From the NCBI GenBank assembly GCA_002434305.1, contig DJJU01000006.1, positions 806,001-870,000 of the forward strand: 64,000 nucleotides of DNA. Direction: 5' to 3'. The notes beneath the pieces are model-generated. The model worked only from the letters and a program-made list of their open reading frames with translations, searched no databases and had not been told where the DNA came from. Shown one piece after another: positions 27,056 through 36,513 of the stretch (position 1 is its first letter; the number at the start of each line of letters is the position of its first letter). Made by a program: the position numbers and the translations under genes. The DNA comes from Alicycliphilus sp. UBA6560. GTDB lineage: Bacteria; Pseudomonadota; Gammaproteobacteria; Burkholderiales; Burkholderiaceae_C.

Positions 27056-27361
27056 TCAGGCGACGCGCACCTCGAAGTACGCCTCCTCCGTTTCCCCGAT
27101 CTGCGAGAGTGCCCGCTCGCGGGCCGTGACCGAAGCCTTTTGCCAGCGCCCGGCCAGTGCCTTGTCGGCATCGGTGACCACGTCGGCGCCTTCCAGTGAC
27201 AGCACGGCATCGAGCGTCGCAGCCACTTGCTCAGGCCCGCCCAGTGCGCGCTCCAGCTCACGGGAGTAGCGGGTCTCTGCCGTGATCCGGGCATCAGCCG
27301 GCAGGCTGGACGGTGCGTCGTGTAGAGCGACGATGTACAAGGATTCGGCAACGGTTTCCAT
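27056..27361 (-). CDS. Unrecognised 101-residue protein under a LexA box
   Basis: I do not recognise this protein. It has 101 residues, is acidic and Ala-rich with predicted helices, and has no signal peptide, membrane segment or cysteine. The segment LDAVLSLEGADVVTDADKALAGRW is its most regular part. AGGA lies 7 bases before the ATG. Its upstream region is AT-rich and carries a near-perfect SOS box only 21 bases before the start codon, so it is very likely induced by DNA damage (inference). It is divergent from the BLUF gene. The reading frame is supported by the ribosome site and the regulatory site. Confidence 0.7.
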   Translation of the reverse strand: METVAESLYIVALHDAPSSLPADARITAETRYSRELERALGGPEQVAATLDAVLSLEGADVVTDADKALAGRWQKASVTARERALSQIGETEEAYFEVRVA

Positions 27362-27382
27362 GGTGGTTCCTGAATGTTGATA

Positions 27383-27398
27383 CTGTATTAATTTACAG
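27383..27398. promoter_or_regulatory. LexA (SOS) box
   Basis: CTGTATTAATTTACAG fits CTGT-N8-ACAG exactly. With the flanking TA on both sides it is a perfect 8-bp inverted repeat (ATACTGTA / TACAGTAT), very close to the E. coli consensus. It lies 21 bases upstream of the 101-residue gene and in the region divergent to the BLUF gene. The same CTGT-N8-ACAG pattern occurs in front of lexA in this window, which shows that this organism's LexA should bind it. Confidence 0.85.
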
Positions 27399-27536
27399 TA
27401 TTTTCATTCGACTTTTCCATATCGACCCAGAGATTTCTTTCCCTGGGTGATACATTGTCCTGCCCGCCAAGGACATCATGCGTGAGCCTCTTTTGACTTC
27501 CAGCAGTCCCTGCCGCCCCGTTCAAAGGACCTCGCC

Positions 27537-27938
27537 ATGAGCAACGAAGCACTATCTCAGTTCGCCTACTACAGCACCTTGGCCGACGGTCACAGCGCTA
27601 GCTGTGTAGGCGCCATCATCAAGGCCGCCCGGGCCTTCAATGCCACGCATGGGATTACTGGAGTACTCCTGTTCGACGGCGAGCGCTTTTGCCAGTACAT
27701 CGAGGGCGAGCCCACCACGCTTGATATGCTGGTCCAGCGCATCCGACAAGACGCGCGGCACAAGGACGTTGTCACCCTGCTTCACGAGCCCCTGTATGGA
27801 GGCAGACGCTACCCCAGCTGGTCCATGGCTTTTTCCGACGTGGACGAAGACGCCATCATTGAGCAGATGATCGCCCGTACCCCCCATGCAGCGCTGGCGC
27901 TGCTCAAGGACAGGCATTTGACGCTGGATATCGGCTGA
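27537..27938 (+). CDS. BLUF-domain blue-light photoreceptor (single domain)
   Basis: The 133-residue protein is a BLUF (FAD-binding blue-light sensor) domain with little else. The key residues have the right spacing: Tyr11 (AYYST), Asn35 (AFNATHGITG), Gln53 (FCQYIEGE) and Trp95 (SWSMAF), matching Tyr21, Asn45, Gln63 and Trp104 of AppA. The DARH block is also typical. No output domain is fused, so it must signal through a partner or by its own helices. No EAL, GGDEF or MerR partner gene is next to it. The upstream region contains the LexA box of the divergent gene. Confidence 0.9.
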   Translation: MSNEALSQFAYYSTLADGHSASCVGAIIKAARAFNATHGITGVLLFDGERFCQYIEGEPTTLDMLVQRIRQDARHKDVVTLLHEPLYGGRRYPSWSMAFSDVDEDAIIEQMIARTPHAALALLKDRHLTLDIG

Positions 27939-28066
27939 CGCGGCGCAGCGGGGCGGCCCTGCAGTTGCCTCCACATAGAGGGGCTATACGGCGACAAGCA
28001 ACAAAAAGCCCGGGCCCGCTGAGGATGAGGCTGACGACGGGGAGCGTGCAGCTCCCTCGAATCGCT

Positions 28067-29326
28067 CTACATGTGGTCGATCATGACTTGGCCGAAGCCT
28101 GAGCAACTGACCTGCGTCGCCCCCTCCATCAGGCGCGCGAAGTCATAGGTCACCTTCTTGCTCAGGATGGCCTTTTGCATCGACGAGATGATCAGATCGG
28201 CGGCTTCCGTCCAGCCCATGTGGCGCAGCATCATCTCGGCCGACAGGATCTCCGAGCCGGGGTTGACGTAGTCCTTGCCGGCATACTTGGGTGCCGTGCC
28301 GTGCGTGGCCTCAAACATGGCCACCGAGTCGGACATGTTGGCGCCCGGCGCGATGCCGATGCCGCCCACCTGCGCGGCCAGGGCGTCCGAGACATAGTCG
28401 CCGTTGAGGTTCAGCGTGGCGATCACGCTGTACTCGGCCGGGCGCAGCAGGATCTGCTGCAGGAAGGCGTCGGCAATGCTGTCCTTGATGGTGATTTCCT
28501 TGCCGGTGCGCGGGTTCTTCAAGCGCATCCACGGGCCGCCGTCGATCAGCTCGGCGCCGAACTCCTTGGCCGCCAGGCCATAGCCCCAGTCGCGGAAGGC
28601 GCCTTCCGTGAACTTCATGATGTTGCCCTTGTGCACCAGCGTCACGCTGGGCTTGTCCTGGTCGATGGCGTACTGGATGGCTTTGCGCACCAGGCGCTCC
28701 GTACCCTCACGGGACACCGGTTTGACGCCGATGCCCGAGGTCTCGGGGAAGCGGATCTTGGTCACGCCGAACTCGTCCTGCAGGAACTTGATGAGCTTCT
28801 TCGCCTTGTCGGACTCGGCTTCGAACTCGATGCCGGCGTAGATGTCCTCCGAGTTTTCCCGGAAGATGACCATGTGGGTCTTCTCGGGCTCCTTCACCGG
28901 CGAAGGCACGCCCTTGAAGTACTGGATGGGGCGCAGGCAGACGTATAGATCAAGCTCCTGGCGCAGCGCCACGTTCAGCGAGCGGATGCCGCCGCCCACG
29001 GGCGTGGTCAGCGGGCCCTTGATGGACACCACGTACTCGCGCACGGCGGCCAGGGTTTCCTCGGGCAGCCACACATCCGGACCATAGACGCGGGTGGATT
29101 TCTCCCCGGCATAGACCTCCATCCAGTGGATGCGGCGTTTGCCGCCATAGGCCTTGGCCACCGCCGCGTCCACCACCTTGAGCATGACGGGTGTGATGTC
29201 CGCCCCCGTGCCGTCACCCTCGATGAATGGAATGATGGGCTGGTCTGGCACGCTCAGTGTCATGTCGGCGTTGACGGTGATCTTCTGGCCTTGCTCGGGC
29301 ACCTGGATGTGCTGGTAGCTGCTCAT
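28067..29326 (-). CDS. icd: Isocitrate dehydrogenase, NADP-type, homodimeric
   Basis: The 419 residues from the ATG at 29326 fit E. coli Icd (416). The TCA enzyme oxidises isocitrate to 2-oxoglutarate. Seen are IPFIEGDGTGADITP at the start, the substrate and phosphorylation-site loop GGGIRSLNVALRQ, and the cofactor region ATHGTAPKYAG. I see no aceK in the window. An unrelated monomeric isocitrate dehydrogenase is encoded 1.1 kb away on the same strand. Confidence 0.95.
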   Translation of the reverse strand: MSSYQHIQVPEQGQKITVNADMTLSVPDQPIIPFIEGDGTGADITPVMLKVVDAAVAKAYGGKRRIHWMEVYAGEKSTRVYGPDVWLPEETLAAVREYVVSIKGPLTTPVGGGIRSLNVALRQELDLYVCLRPIQYFKGVPSPVKEPEKTHMVIFRENSEDIYAGIEFEAESDKAKKLIKFLQDEFGVTKIRFPETSGIGVKPVSREGTERLVRKAIQYAIDQDKPSVTLVHKGNIMKFTEGAFRDWGYGLAAKEFGAELIDGGPWMRLKNPRTGKEITIKDSIADAFLQQILLRPAEYSVIATLNLNGDYVSDALAAQVGGIGIAPGANMSDSVAMFEATHGTAPKYAGKDYVNPGSEILSAEMMLRHMGWTEAADLIISSMQKAILSKKVTYDFARLMEGATQVSCSGFGQVMIDHM

Positions 29327-29561
29327 GTGCGTGGGTCTCCGTGGGAATGCGGTGAACAAATGACAAACGGGAATCGTGGGAATCGTGCGGAAAAGCCCCA
29401 ACCCGGCGAGGCCTGCCGCCTGAGCAGGCACCCGGAAATTCTAGCCACTGGCCCGCACGCACCCGCGTCAACGGCCAGGCGAGCAGTCCCGTTGTGGACA
29501 GGCGGCATCACAAAGCGCCGCGCAAACCAACCTCATCTTCCTTGTTTCGGAACTGGCAATC

Positions 29562-29792
29562 ATGAAAAAACTTCTCGCTGCACTGACAGCCGGCCTGCTG
29601 GCCGCCGGCGCCTGGGCCCAAGCCCCGGCAGCACCCGCTGAGGCGCCCGCCCCGGCCGTGAGCGCCACCCCTGCCACTACCGCCCCGGAGGCCAAGACCG
29701 CCAAGGCGCCCAAGGTCGCCAAGACCCGCAAGGCCACACACAAGAAAGTGGCCAAGAAGCACACCAAGAAGGCCGCCCGCCACACCGCCTGA
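29562..29792 (+). CDS. Small secreted Ala/Lys-rich protein, Asr-like composition
   Basis: The 76-residue product starts with a clear signal peptide, MKKLLAALTAGLLAAGAWA. The mature part is an Ala/Pro/Thr-rich stretch followed by a very basic tail of Lys-Ala-Lys-His repeats (KVAKTRKATHKKVAKKHTKK). This layout resembles acid-shock protein Asr of enterobacteria, but I cannot show homology because composition is biased. A spaced GGAA precedes the ATG, and a good terminator follows. It is divergent from icd. Confidence 0.75.
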   Translation: MKKLLAALTAGLLAAGAWAQAPAAPAEAPAPAVSATPATTAPEAKTAKAPKVAKTRKATHKKVAKKHTKKAARHTA

Positions 29793-29808
29793 TCCTCGCG
29801 CTCCTTGC

Positions 29809-29849
29809 AAAGCCCGCAAAATGGCAGCTTCTGCCCTTGCGGGCTTTTT
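29809..29849 (+). terminator. Rho-independent terminator of the small basic protein
   Basis: AAAGCCCGCAA pairs with TTGCGGGCTTT across an 18-base loop, followed by a T-run. It starts 17 bases after the stop. Confidence 0.8.
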
Positions 29850-29887
29850 CAACTTCGGCCGTCATGGCCGCCATGCCCTGACTGCCC

Positions 29888-30358
29888 ATGCCTCTACACG
29901 TGATCCGAACGCTTTTCTCCACCCTCGCGCTGGCCCTGGCGGCGCTGTCGGGCGGCCCGGCCACCGCACAGTCCGGCCCGCAGCTGGACCTGCCCCGCGT
30001 GGAACTGGCGGCCGGCATGCACCGAATCGACGCCCAGGTAGCGCGCACGCCGGAGCAGCGGCAGATCGGCCTGATGCAGAGGCGTGACATGCCGGCGCAC
30101 GAGGGCATGCTGTTCATCTTCGACCAACCGGCCACGCAGTGCTTCTGGATGAAGAACACCTTGCTGCCGCTCACGGCCGCCTTCGTCGCCGACGACGGCA
30201 CCATCGTCAACCTGGCCGACATGAAACCGCAAACCGAGGATTCGCACTGTTCCGCCAAGCCCGTACGCTACGTACTGGAAATGAACCAGGGCTGGTTTTC
30301 CAAGCGCGGGCTGAAGGCCGGCGCGCGCCTGTCCGGCGCACCATTCGCCGGCAAATAG
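29888..30358 (+). CDS. DUF192 family periplasmic protein
   Basis: The 156-residue protein has a signal peptide (LFSTLALALAALSGGPATA) and one DUF192 domain: RTPEQRQIGLMQRRDMPAHE, GMLFIFDQPATQCFWMKNTLLPL and the C-terminal VLEMNQGWFSKRGLKAG. Function in bacteria is not settled. Its own terminator follows at once. Confidence 0.9.
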   Translation: MPLHVIRTLFSTLALALAALSGGPATAQSGPQLDLPRVELAAGMHRIDAQVARTPEQRQIGLMQRRDMPAHEGMLFIFDQPATQCFWMKNTLLPLTAAFVADDGTIVNLADMKPQTEDSHCSAKPVRYVLEMNQGWFSKRGLKAGARLSGAPFAGK

Positions 30359-30370
30359 TTCCCTAGACAG

Positions 30371-30410
30371 CAAAAAAGCCGGCCGCCTTAACGGGCAGCC
30401 GGCTTTTTTC
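30371..30410. terminator. Bidirectional rho-independent terminator
   Basis: AAAAAAGCCGGC and GCCGGCTTTTTT flank a 14-base loop between the convergent DUF192 and monomeric isocitrate dehydrogenase genes. It should work in both directions. Confidence 0.88.
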
Positions 30411-30453
30411 TTCTCTGGGCTCAAGGGCCGCCCCTACGGGCGGCCCGTGCGCG

Positions 30454-32691
<2,238 letters not shown>

Positions 32692-32805
32692 CCGTGTCTC
32701 TCAAGGTCAGAAATAACGCAGGGGTTGGCGGTCTTGCGTGCCGGCGCGTGGCCTTTGGCGCGACGGCTTTGGATTGTGCGCGACGACGAAGGCAGAACTT
32801 TCGTT

Positions 32806-32833
32806 TTTTGCAACGGAATACCGTCATGCAAAA
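32806..32833. promoter_or_regulatory. Nested inverted repeat upstream of the monomeric IDH gene
   Basis: TTTTGCA (32806-32812) and TGCAAAA (32827-32833) enclose a second inverted pair, ACGG-AATA-CCGT (32813-32824). It lies 115 bases upstream of the start codon in an AT-rich island, as expected for an operator or protein-binding site. The rest of the 300-base gap (32692-32991) holds the sodB terminator and no gene. Confidence 0.4.
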
Positions 32834-32905
32834 TTTAACGTGGTCAGTCCGCAGTTTTTTAGCGCTTTGCCGCCCTGTCGTCCACTTTCACACCGCGCCG
32901 CCCAG

Positions 32906-32940
32906 GAAAAAGGGCCCTGGAATCGCTCCCAGGGCCCTTT
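32906..32940 (-). terminator. Rho-independent terminator of sodB
   Basis: On the minus strand AAAGGGCCCTGG pairs with CCAGGGCCCTTT across a short loop, followed by a run of five T. It starts about 50 bases after the sodB stop. Confidence 0.88.
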
Positions 32941-32991
32941 GGCCGCCCGCGCCGCGCAAGGGCAGCGCGGGCAGGACGGATGCCGACGGTA

Positions 32992-33576
32992 TCAGCCGGC
33001 GAAATTGGCTTCGGCAAACTTCCAGTTGGCCAGCTTGTCCAGGAAGGTCTCGACGAAACGCGGGCGCTCGTTGCGGTAGTCGATGTAGTAGGCGTGCTCC
33101 CACACGTCCACCGTCAGCAGGGCCTTGTCCTCGGTGGTCAGCGGGGTACCGGCGGCGCCCATGTTGACAATGTCCACGCTGCCGTCGGCCTTCTTGACCA
33201 GCCACGTCCAGCCCGAACCAAAGTTGCCGGCGGCGCTCTTGACGAAGGCTTCCTTGAAGGCGCTGTAGCTGCCCCACTTGGCGCGCACGGCGTCGGCCAG
33301 CGCTCCGGAGGGCTCACCGCCACCGTCGGGGGTCATGCAGTTCCAGAAGAAGGTGTGGTTCCAGATCTGCGCGGCGTTGTTGTAGATCCCGCCGCTGGAC
33401 TTCTTCACGATCTCCTCCAGGGGCATGTTCTCGAACTCGGTGCCCTTTTGCAGGTTGTTCAGGTTCGTGACGTACGCCTTGTGGTGCTTGCCATGGTGGT
33501 ACTCCAGCGTCTCCTGGCTGTAGTGCGGCGCCAGCGCATCGATGGGATAGGGCAGCGGCGGCAGGGTGTGTTCCAT
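32992..33576 (-). CDS. sodB: Superoxide dismutase, Fe/Mn type
   Basis: The 194-residue protein matches Fe-SOD length. Metal ligands are His27 (EYHHGKHH), His in WNHTFFWN, and Asp and His in VDVWEHAYYIDY. The AAGNFGSGWTWLV and YHHGKHHKAYVTNLN blocks are typical of SodB. The Gln/His pattern favours Fe over Mn, but metal use is not certain. Cytoplasmic, no signal peptide. It has its own terminator. Confidence 0.95.
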   Translation of the reverse strand: MEHTLPPLPYPIDALAPHYSQETLEYHHGKHHKAYVTNLNNLQKGTEFENMPLEEIVKKSSGGIYNNAAQIWNHTFFWNCMTPDGGGEPSGALADAVRAKWGSYSAFKEAFVKSAAGNFGSGWTWLVKKADGSVDIVNMGAAGTPLTTEDKALLTVDVWEHAYYIDYRNERPRFVETFLDKLANWKFAEANFAG

Positions 33577-33727
33577 GGTGTTTCCTTCTCGTTAGGGATG
33601 AGGTCGGCCGCCCGCGGCACGACGGCCCGGCGGAGCGAACGGACCATTGTAGGAAACCACGGCGCTTTTCGCTGTAGGCAGCGGCCGGTATCGGCACCGG
33701 GCGCACGGCTTCTGGGGCCGCGCGCCG

Positions 33728-35059
33728 CTACAGCAGGCGCGGCTGGGCGACTGTCAGGTCCACCTGCCCGCGCGCCAGCGTGGCGCGCAACGCATCGCCG
33801 GTGCGCAAGCCGGCGGCATCGGCCACGGTATGGCCCTGATCGTCGGTGAGCACGGCGTAACCGCGCTCCAGCACGCGCTGCGGGTCCAGCAGCGCAAGGC
33901 GCAGCGCCAGCTGCTCCAGGCGCTGGTCATGGCGCTGCAGGCCCTGCGCCAGCTTTCGGGGCAAATCGGCCTGCAGCGCTTGCTGGTCATGCGCAAAGCG
34001 CTGCAATTTCAATAGCACGGCGTGGCGCATGCGCTGCGCCAGACGGGCCAGCTGCAGCTGCTGGCGCGCGGCCAGGCCCGAGGGCCGGCCCAGGCGCTGG
34101 GCGGCCATGTCCAGGCGCTGCAGGCGCTGGTCGATCTGCCGCTGCACGCTGTCGGCCAGCCGATCGGCCAGCAGCTGCAGCACGCCCAGCCAGACCTCGC
34201 GCGGCTGCGCCACCAGCTCGGCGGCAGCGGTGGGCGTGGGTGCGCGCAGATCGGCGCAGAAGTCGGCGATGGTGAAGTCCGTTTCATGCCCCACACCGCT
34301 GATCAGGGGCACCGGGCTTTGCACCACCATGCGCGCCACGCGCTCGTCGTTGAAGGCCCACAAATCCTCGATGGAGCCGCCGCCGCGCACCAGCAGGATA
34401 GCGTCTATAGGCGGGGCATCTCCGAGGGCCAAATCGGGCTCCAGCGCCCGCCCCTGCTGCGCGAGCAGATACAGTTTTGATAGCGCCTCGCAGATCGACG
34501 CCGGCGCCTGTGCGCCCTGCACCAGGGCCGGCACCAGTACCACGGGGATGTGCGGCACGCGCCGGCGCAGCGCGGTGACCACGTCGTGCAGCGCCGCCGC
34601 GCCGGGCGAGGTGACGATGCCGATGCCGCGCGGCAGGGCCGCCAGGGGCCGCTTGCGCGCCGGGTCGAACAGGCCTTCGGCCTCCAGCTTGGCCTTCAGC
34701 CGCAAGAATTCCTCGAACAGCGCGCCCTGGCCGGCGCGGCGCATGTCTTCGACGATCAGCTGCAGGTCGCCACGCGCCTCGTACACGCCCAGCTTGCCGG
34801 CCACCTCGACCAGTTCGCCGTCGCGCGGCGCGAAATCCAGCTGCTGGGCGGCACGACGGAACATGGCACAGCGGATCTGCCCGTCACGGTCCTTCAGGGT
34901 GAAGTAGCAGTGCCCGCTGGCCGCACGTGAAAAGCCGGTGATCTCGCCGCGCACCGCCACCGGGTTGAAGCGCGCCTGCAGCGCATCAGCAATGGCGCGG
35001 CACAGCGCCCCAACCTGCCATACAGGCCGCGCCAAACCTGGGTTTTCGGTCTCAAACAT
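33728..35059 (-). CDS. xseA: Exodeoxyribonuclease VII large subunit
   Basis: The 443-residue protein has the N-terminal OB-fold (VRGEITGFSRAASGHCYFTLKD), the catalytic domain with GIGIVTSPGAAALHDV and VRGGGSIEDLWAFNDE, the GVGHETDFTIADFCAD motif, and a C-terminal coiled coil. ExoVII degrades single-stranded DNA with XseB, which is not in the window. Between the two catalytic blocks, at about residues 190-215, it carries roughly 18 residues more than E. coli XseA, and this stretch is encoded by repeat-like DNA (34399-34486). Confidence 0.94.
   Translation of the reverse strand: MFETENPGLARPVWQVGALCRAIADALQARFNPVAVRGEITGFSRAASGHCYFTLKDRDGQIRCAMFRRAAQQLDFAPRDGELVEVAGKLGVYEARGDLQLIVEDMRRAGQGALFEEFLRLKAKLEAEGLFDPARKRPLAALPRGIGIVTSPGAAALHDVVTALRRRVPHIPVVLVPALVQGAQAPASICEALSKLYLLAQQGRALEPDLALGDAPPIDAILLVRGGGSIEDLWAFNDERVARMVVQSPVPLISGVGHETDFTIADFCADLRAPTPTAAAELVAQPREVWLGVLQLLADRLADSVQRQIDQRLQRLDMAAQRLGRPSGLAARQQLQLARLAQRMRHAVLLKLQRFAHDQQALQADLPRKLAQGLQRHDQRLEQLALRLALLDPQRVLERGYAVLTDDQGHTVADAAGLRTGDALRATLARGQVDLTVAQPRLL
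34399..34486 (-). repeat. Palindromic repeat copy R9, inside xseA
   Basis: Read on the minus strand it has GCTATCAAAACTG, GCGGGCGCTGGAGCCC and GATTTGG, the block order of R5. It encodes the KLYLLAQQGRALEPDLAL part of XseA, where the protein is longer than its E. coli counterpart. The codon phase of its right half differs from that of most other in-gene copies. Confidence 0.55.
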
Positions 35060-35163
35060 AGGCGGGGCGCGGCTTTGCGGGCGATTGGGCCATGGCAGTA
35101 GTCCACAGAAAGCGGCCAGCGGCGCGGGCCACGTGCCCGCGGGCGCATACCATGGTTGCGCTC

Positions 35164-35192
35164 TTGACAGGATCGCAAGTCATTGATTTAGA
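35164..35192 (+). promoter_or_regulatory. Possible sigma-70 promoter of the exbB-kdsB operon
   Basis: A perfect TTGACA -35 box is followed after 17 bases by TTTAGA (three matches to TATAAT), at the left edge of an AT-rich stretch. It would give an untranslated leader of about 200 bases before exbB. Confidence 0.45.
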
Positions 35193-35283
35193 AAAGATTT
35201 TTTCCGCTGAAATTTTCATCGGACCACCGCAACCCTGCAATGACGCGGCCCCGCGCTCGCTCGGCAGAGGGTTTCCCACAAAG

Positions 35284-35306
35284 TTATCCACAGAAACGGT
35301 GGATAA
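35284..35306. promoter_or_regulatory. Two inverted DnaA-box-like sites
   Basis: TTATCCACA (35284-35292) is a perfect DnaA box (TTATNCACA). On the other strand, 35298-35306 reads TTATCCACC, one mismatch. Together they make TTATCCAC/GTGGATAA, an 8-bp perfect hairpin with a 7-base loop, 95 bases before exbB. This is not an origin (no dnaA/dnaN or further boxes), so a regulatory role or an RNA hairpin is more likely. Confidence 0.55.
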
Positions 35307-35400
35307 GCCGAGCGCTGCTGTCGCCGCGCGGCCAGCGAAAGGCCTGTGTGCGCTGCGCCATAATCGCCCGCTGCCTTCCATAGCCTGAGTGGAGTGAGAA

Positions 35401-36036
35401 TTGCTGTCGATCATACAAGCCGCCGGTTGGCCCATCTGGCCCCTGCTCGCGTGTTCCGTCCTGGCGCTGGCGCTGGTCATCGAGCGCTTCGTGGCGCTCA
35501 AGACCGCCCGTGTCGTGCCCCCGAAACTGCTGGATGAGGCCATCTCCGTCTCCTCCAAGGGGCTGCCGACGCCCGACACCGTGAACCAGCTGGCGCAAAG
35601 CTCCGCTCTGGGCGAGGTGCTGGCCGCCGGCCTGCGCGCCCGCACCGCCCACCCCGGAGCGACGGATGCCGACCTGCGCGCCGCTATGGAAGGGGCCGGT
35701 CGCGCGGCGGCGCACCGGCTGGAGAAGTACCTGAGCGCCCTGGCAACAATCGCCTCGGCCGCGCCGCTGCTGGGCCTGCTGGGCACGGTGGTAGGCATGA
35801 TCGAAATCTTCGGCTCGCAGGCCGGCGGCGGCGCGGCCGGCGTGGGCGGTGGCAACCCGGCGCAGCTGGCGCACGGCATCTCGGTGGCTCTGTACAACAC
35901 GGCCTTCGGCCTGATCGTCGCCATCCCGGCGCTGATTTTCTGGCGCTACTTCCGCAGCCGGGTGGACGCCTACCTGCTCACCCTGGAGCTGTCGGCCGAG
36001 CAGTTCGTGCGCCATCTGGCGCGGCTGCCACGCTGA
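35401..36036 (+). CDS. exbB: MotA/TolQ/ExbB proton channel family protein
   Basis: The product has 211 residues with a TTG start supported by GGAG eight bases upstream; no ATG or GTG gives a better fit. Three membrane helices are visible (residues about 10-28, 110-140 and 160-180) with the family signature ATIASAAPLLGLLGTVVGMIEIF and ISVALYNTAFGLIVAIPALIF. It forms the proton channel with the ExbD-like protein encoded 18 bases downstream. In Burkholderiales this pair heads the lpxK-kdsB operon. Whether it powers TonB or another partner cannot be read here; no tonB is nearby. Confidence 0.9.
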   Translation: MLSIIQAAGWPIWPLLACSVLALALVIERFVALKTARVVPPKLLDEAISVSSKGLPTPDTVNQLAQSSALGEVLAAGLRARTAHPGATDADLRAAMEGAGRAAAHRLEKYLSALATIASAAPLLGLLGTVVGMIEIFGSQAGGGAAGVGGGNPAQLAHGISVALYNTAFGLIVAIPALIFWRYFRSRVDAYLLTLELSAEQFVRHLARLPR

Positions 36037-36054
36037 CGAGAGGGCGACGCCGCC

Positions 36055-36492
36055 ATGAACTTCCGCCCCCGCACCCCGGAAGAGCCGGAGATCAACCTGA
36101 TCCCGTTCATCGACGTGCTGCTGGTGATCCTCATCTTCCTGATGCTGACCACCACCTACAGCAAGTTCACCGAGCTGCAGCTGACCCTGCCGGTGGCGGA
36201 CGCCGAGCAGCTGCGCGACCGCCCGCGCGAGATCATCGTGGCCGTCGCCGCAGACGGACGCTATGCCGTGAACAAGAACACGCTGGAGGGCCGCGGGGTG
36301 GACGGCCTGGCGCAGGCGCTGTCAGGCGCGGCCGCCGCCAGCAATGCCGGCACGGGTACCAACGTGGTCATCATCAGCGCCGACGCCTCGGCCCCGCACC
36401 AGGCGGTGGTCACGGTGATGGAGGCCGCGCGCCGCGTGGGCCTGACGCAGATCACCTTCGCCACCCAGACCTCGGGCGCAGCCCAGCGTTAG
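36055..36492 (+). CDS. exbD: ExbD/TolR family biopolymer transport protein
   Basis: The 145-residue protein has a single membrane helix near residues 15-35, containing INLIPFIDVLLVILIFLMLT. The aspartate in FIDVLLV is the proton-carrying residue of ExbD/TolR. The C-terminal periplasmic domain ends in VMEAARRVGLTQITFATQT. It pairs with the ExbB-like protein 18 bases upstream and is followed by lpxK at 21 bases. Confidence 0.93.
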   Translation: MNFRPRTPEEPEINLIPFIDVLLVILIFLMLTTTYSKFTELQLTLPVADAEQLRDRPREIIVAVAADGRYAVNKNTLEGRGVDGLAQALSGAAAASNAGTGTNVVIISADASAPHQAVVTVMEAARRVGLTQITFATQTSGAAQR

Positions 36493-36513
36493 GCGTGAGG
36501 CGTTGAGGCAGCC

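Larger units (their letters stand above)
35060..35400. other. 341-base gap between xseA and exbB
   Basis: The gap is unusually AT-rich in its middle (35170-35215) and holds a possible promoter, two inverted DnaA-box-like sites forming a hairpin, and the ribosome site of exbB. No gene is supported. The xseA promoter must lie in the first part but is not resolved. Confidence 0.6.

Noticed and set aside
35284..35306. Chromosome origin at the DnaA-box pair
   Set aside because: Only two boxes, and no dnaA, dnaN, gyrB, rpmH or parAB nearby. A regulatory site is the simpler reading.
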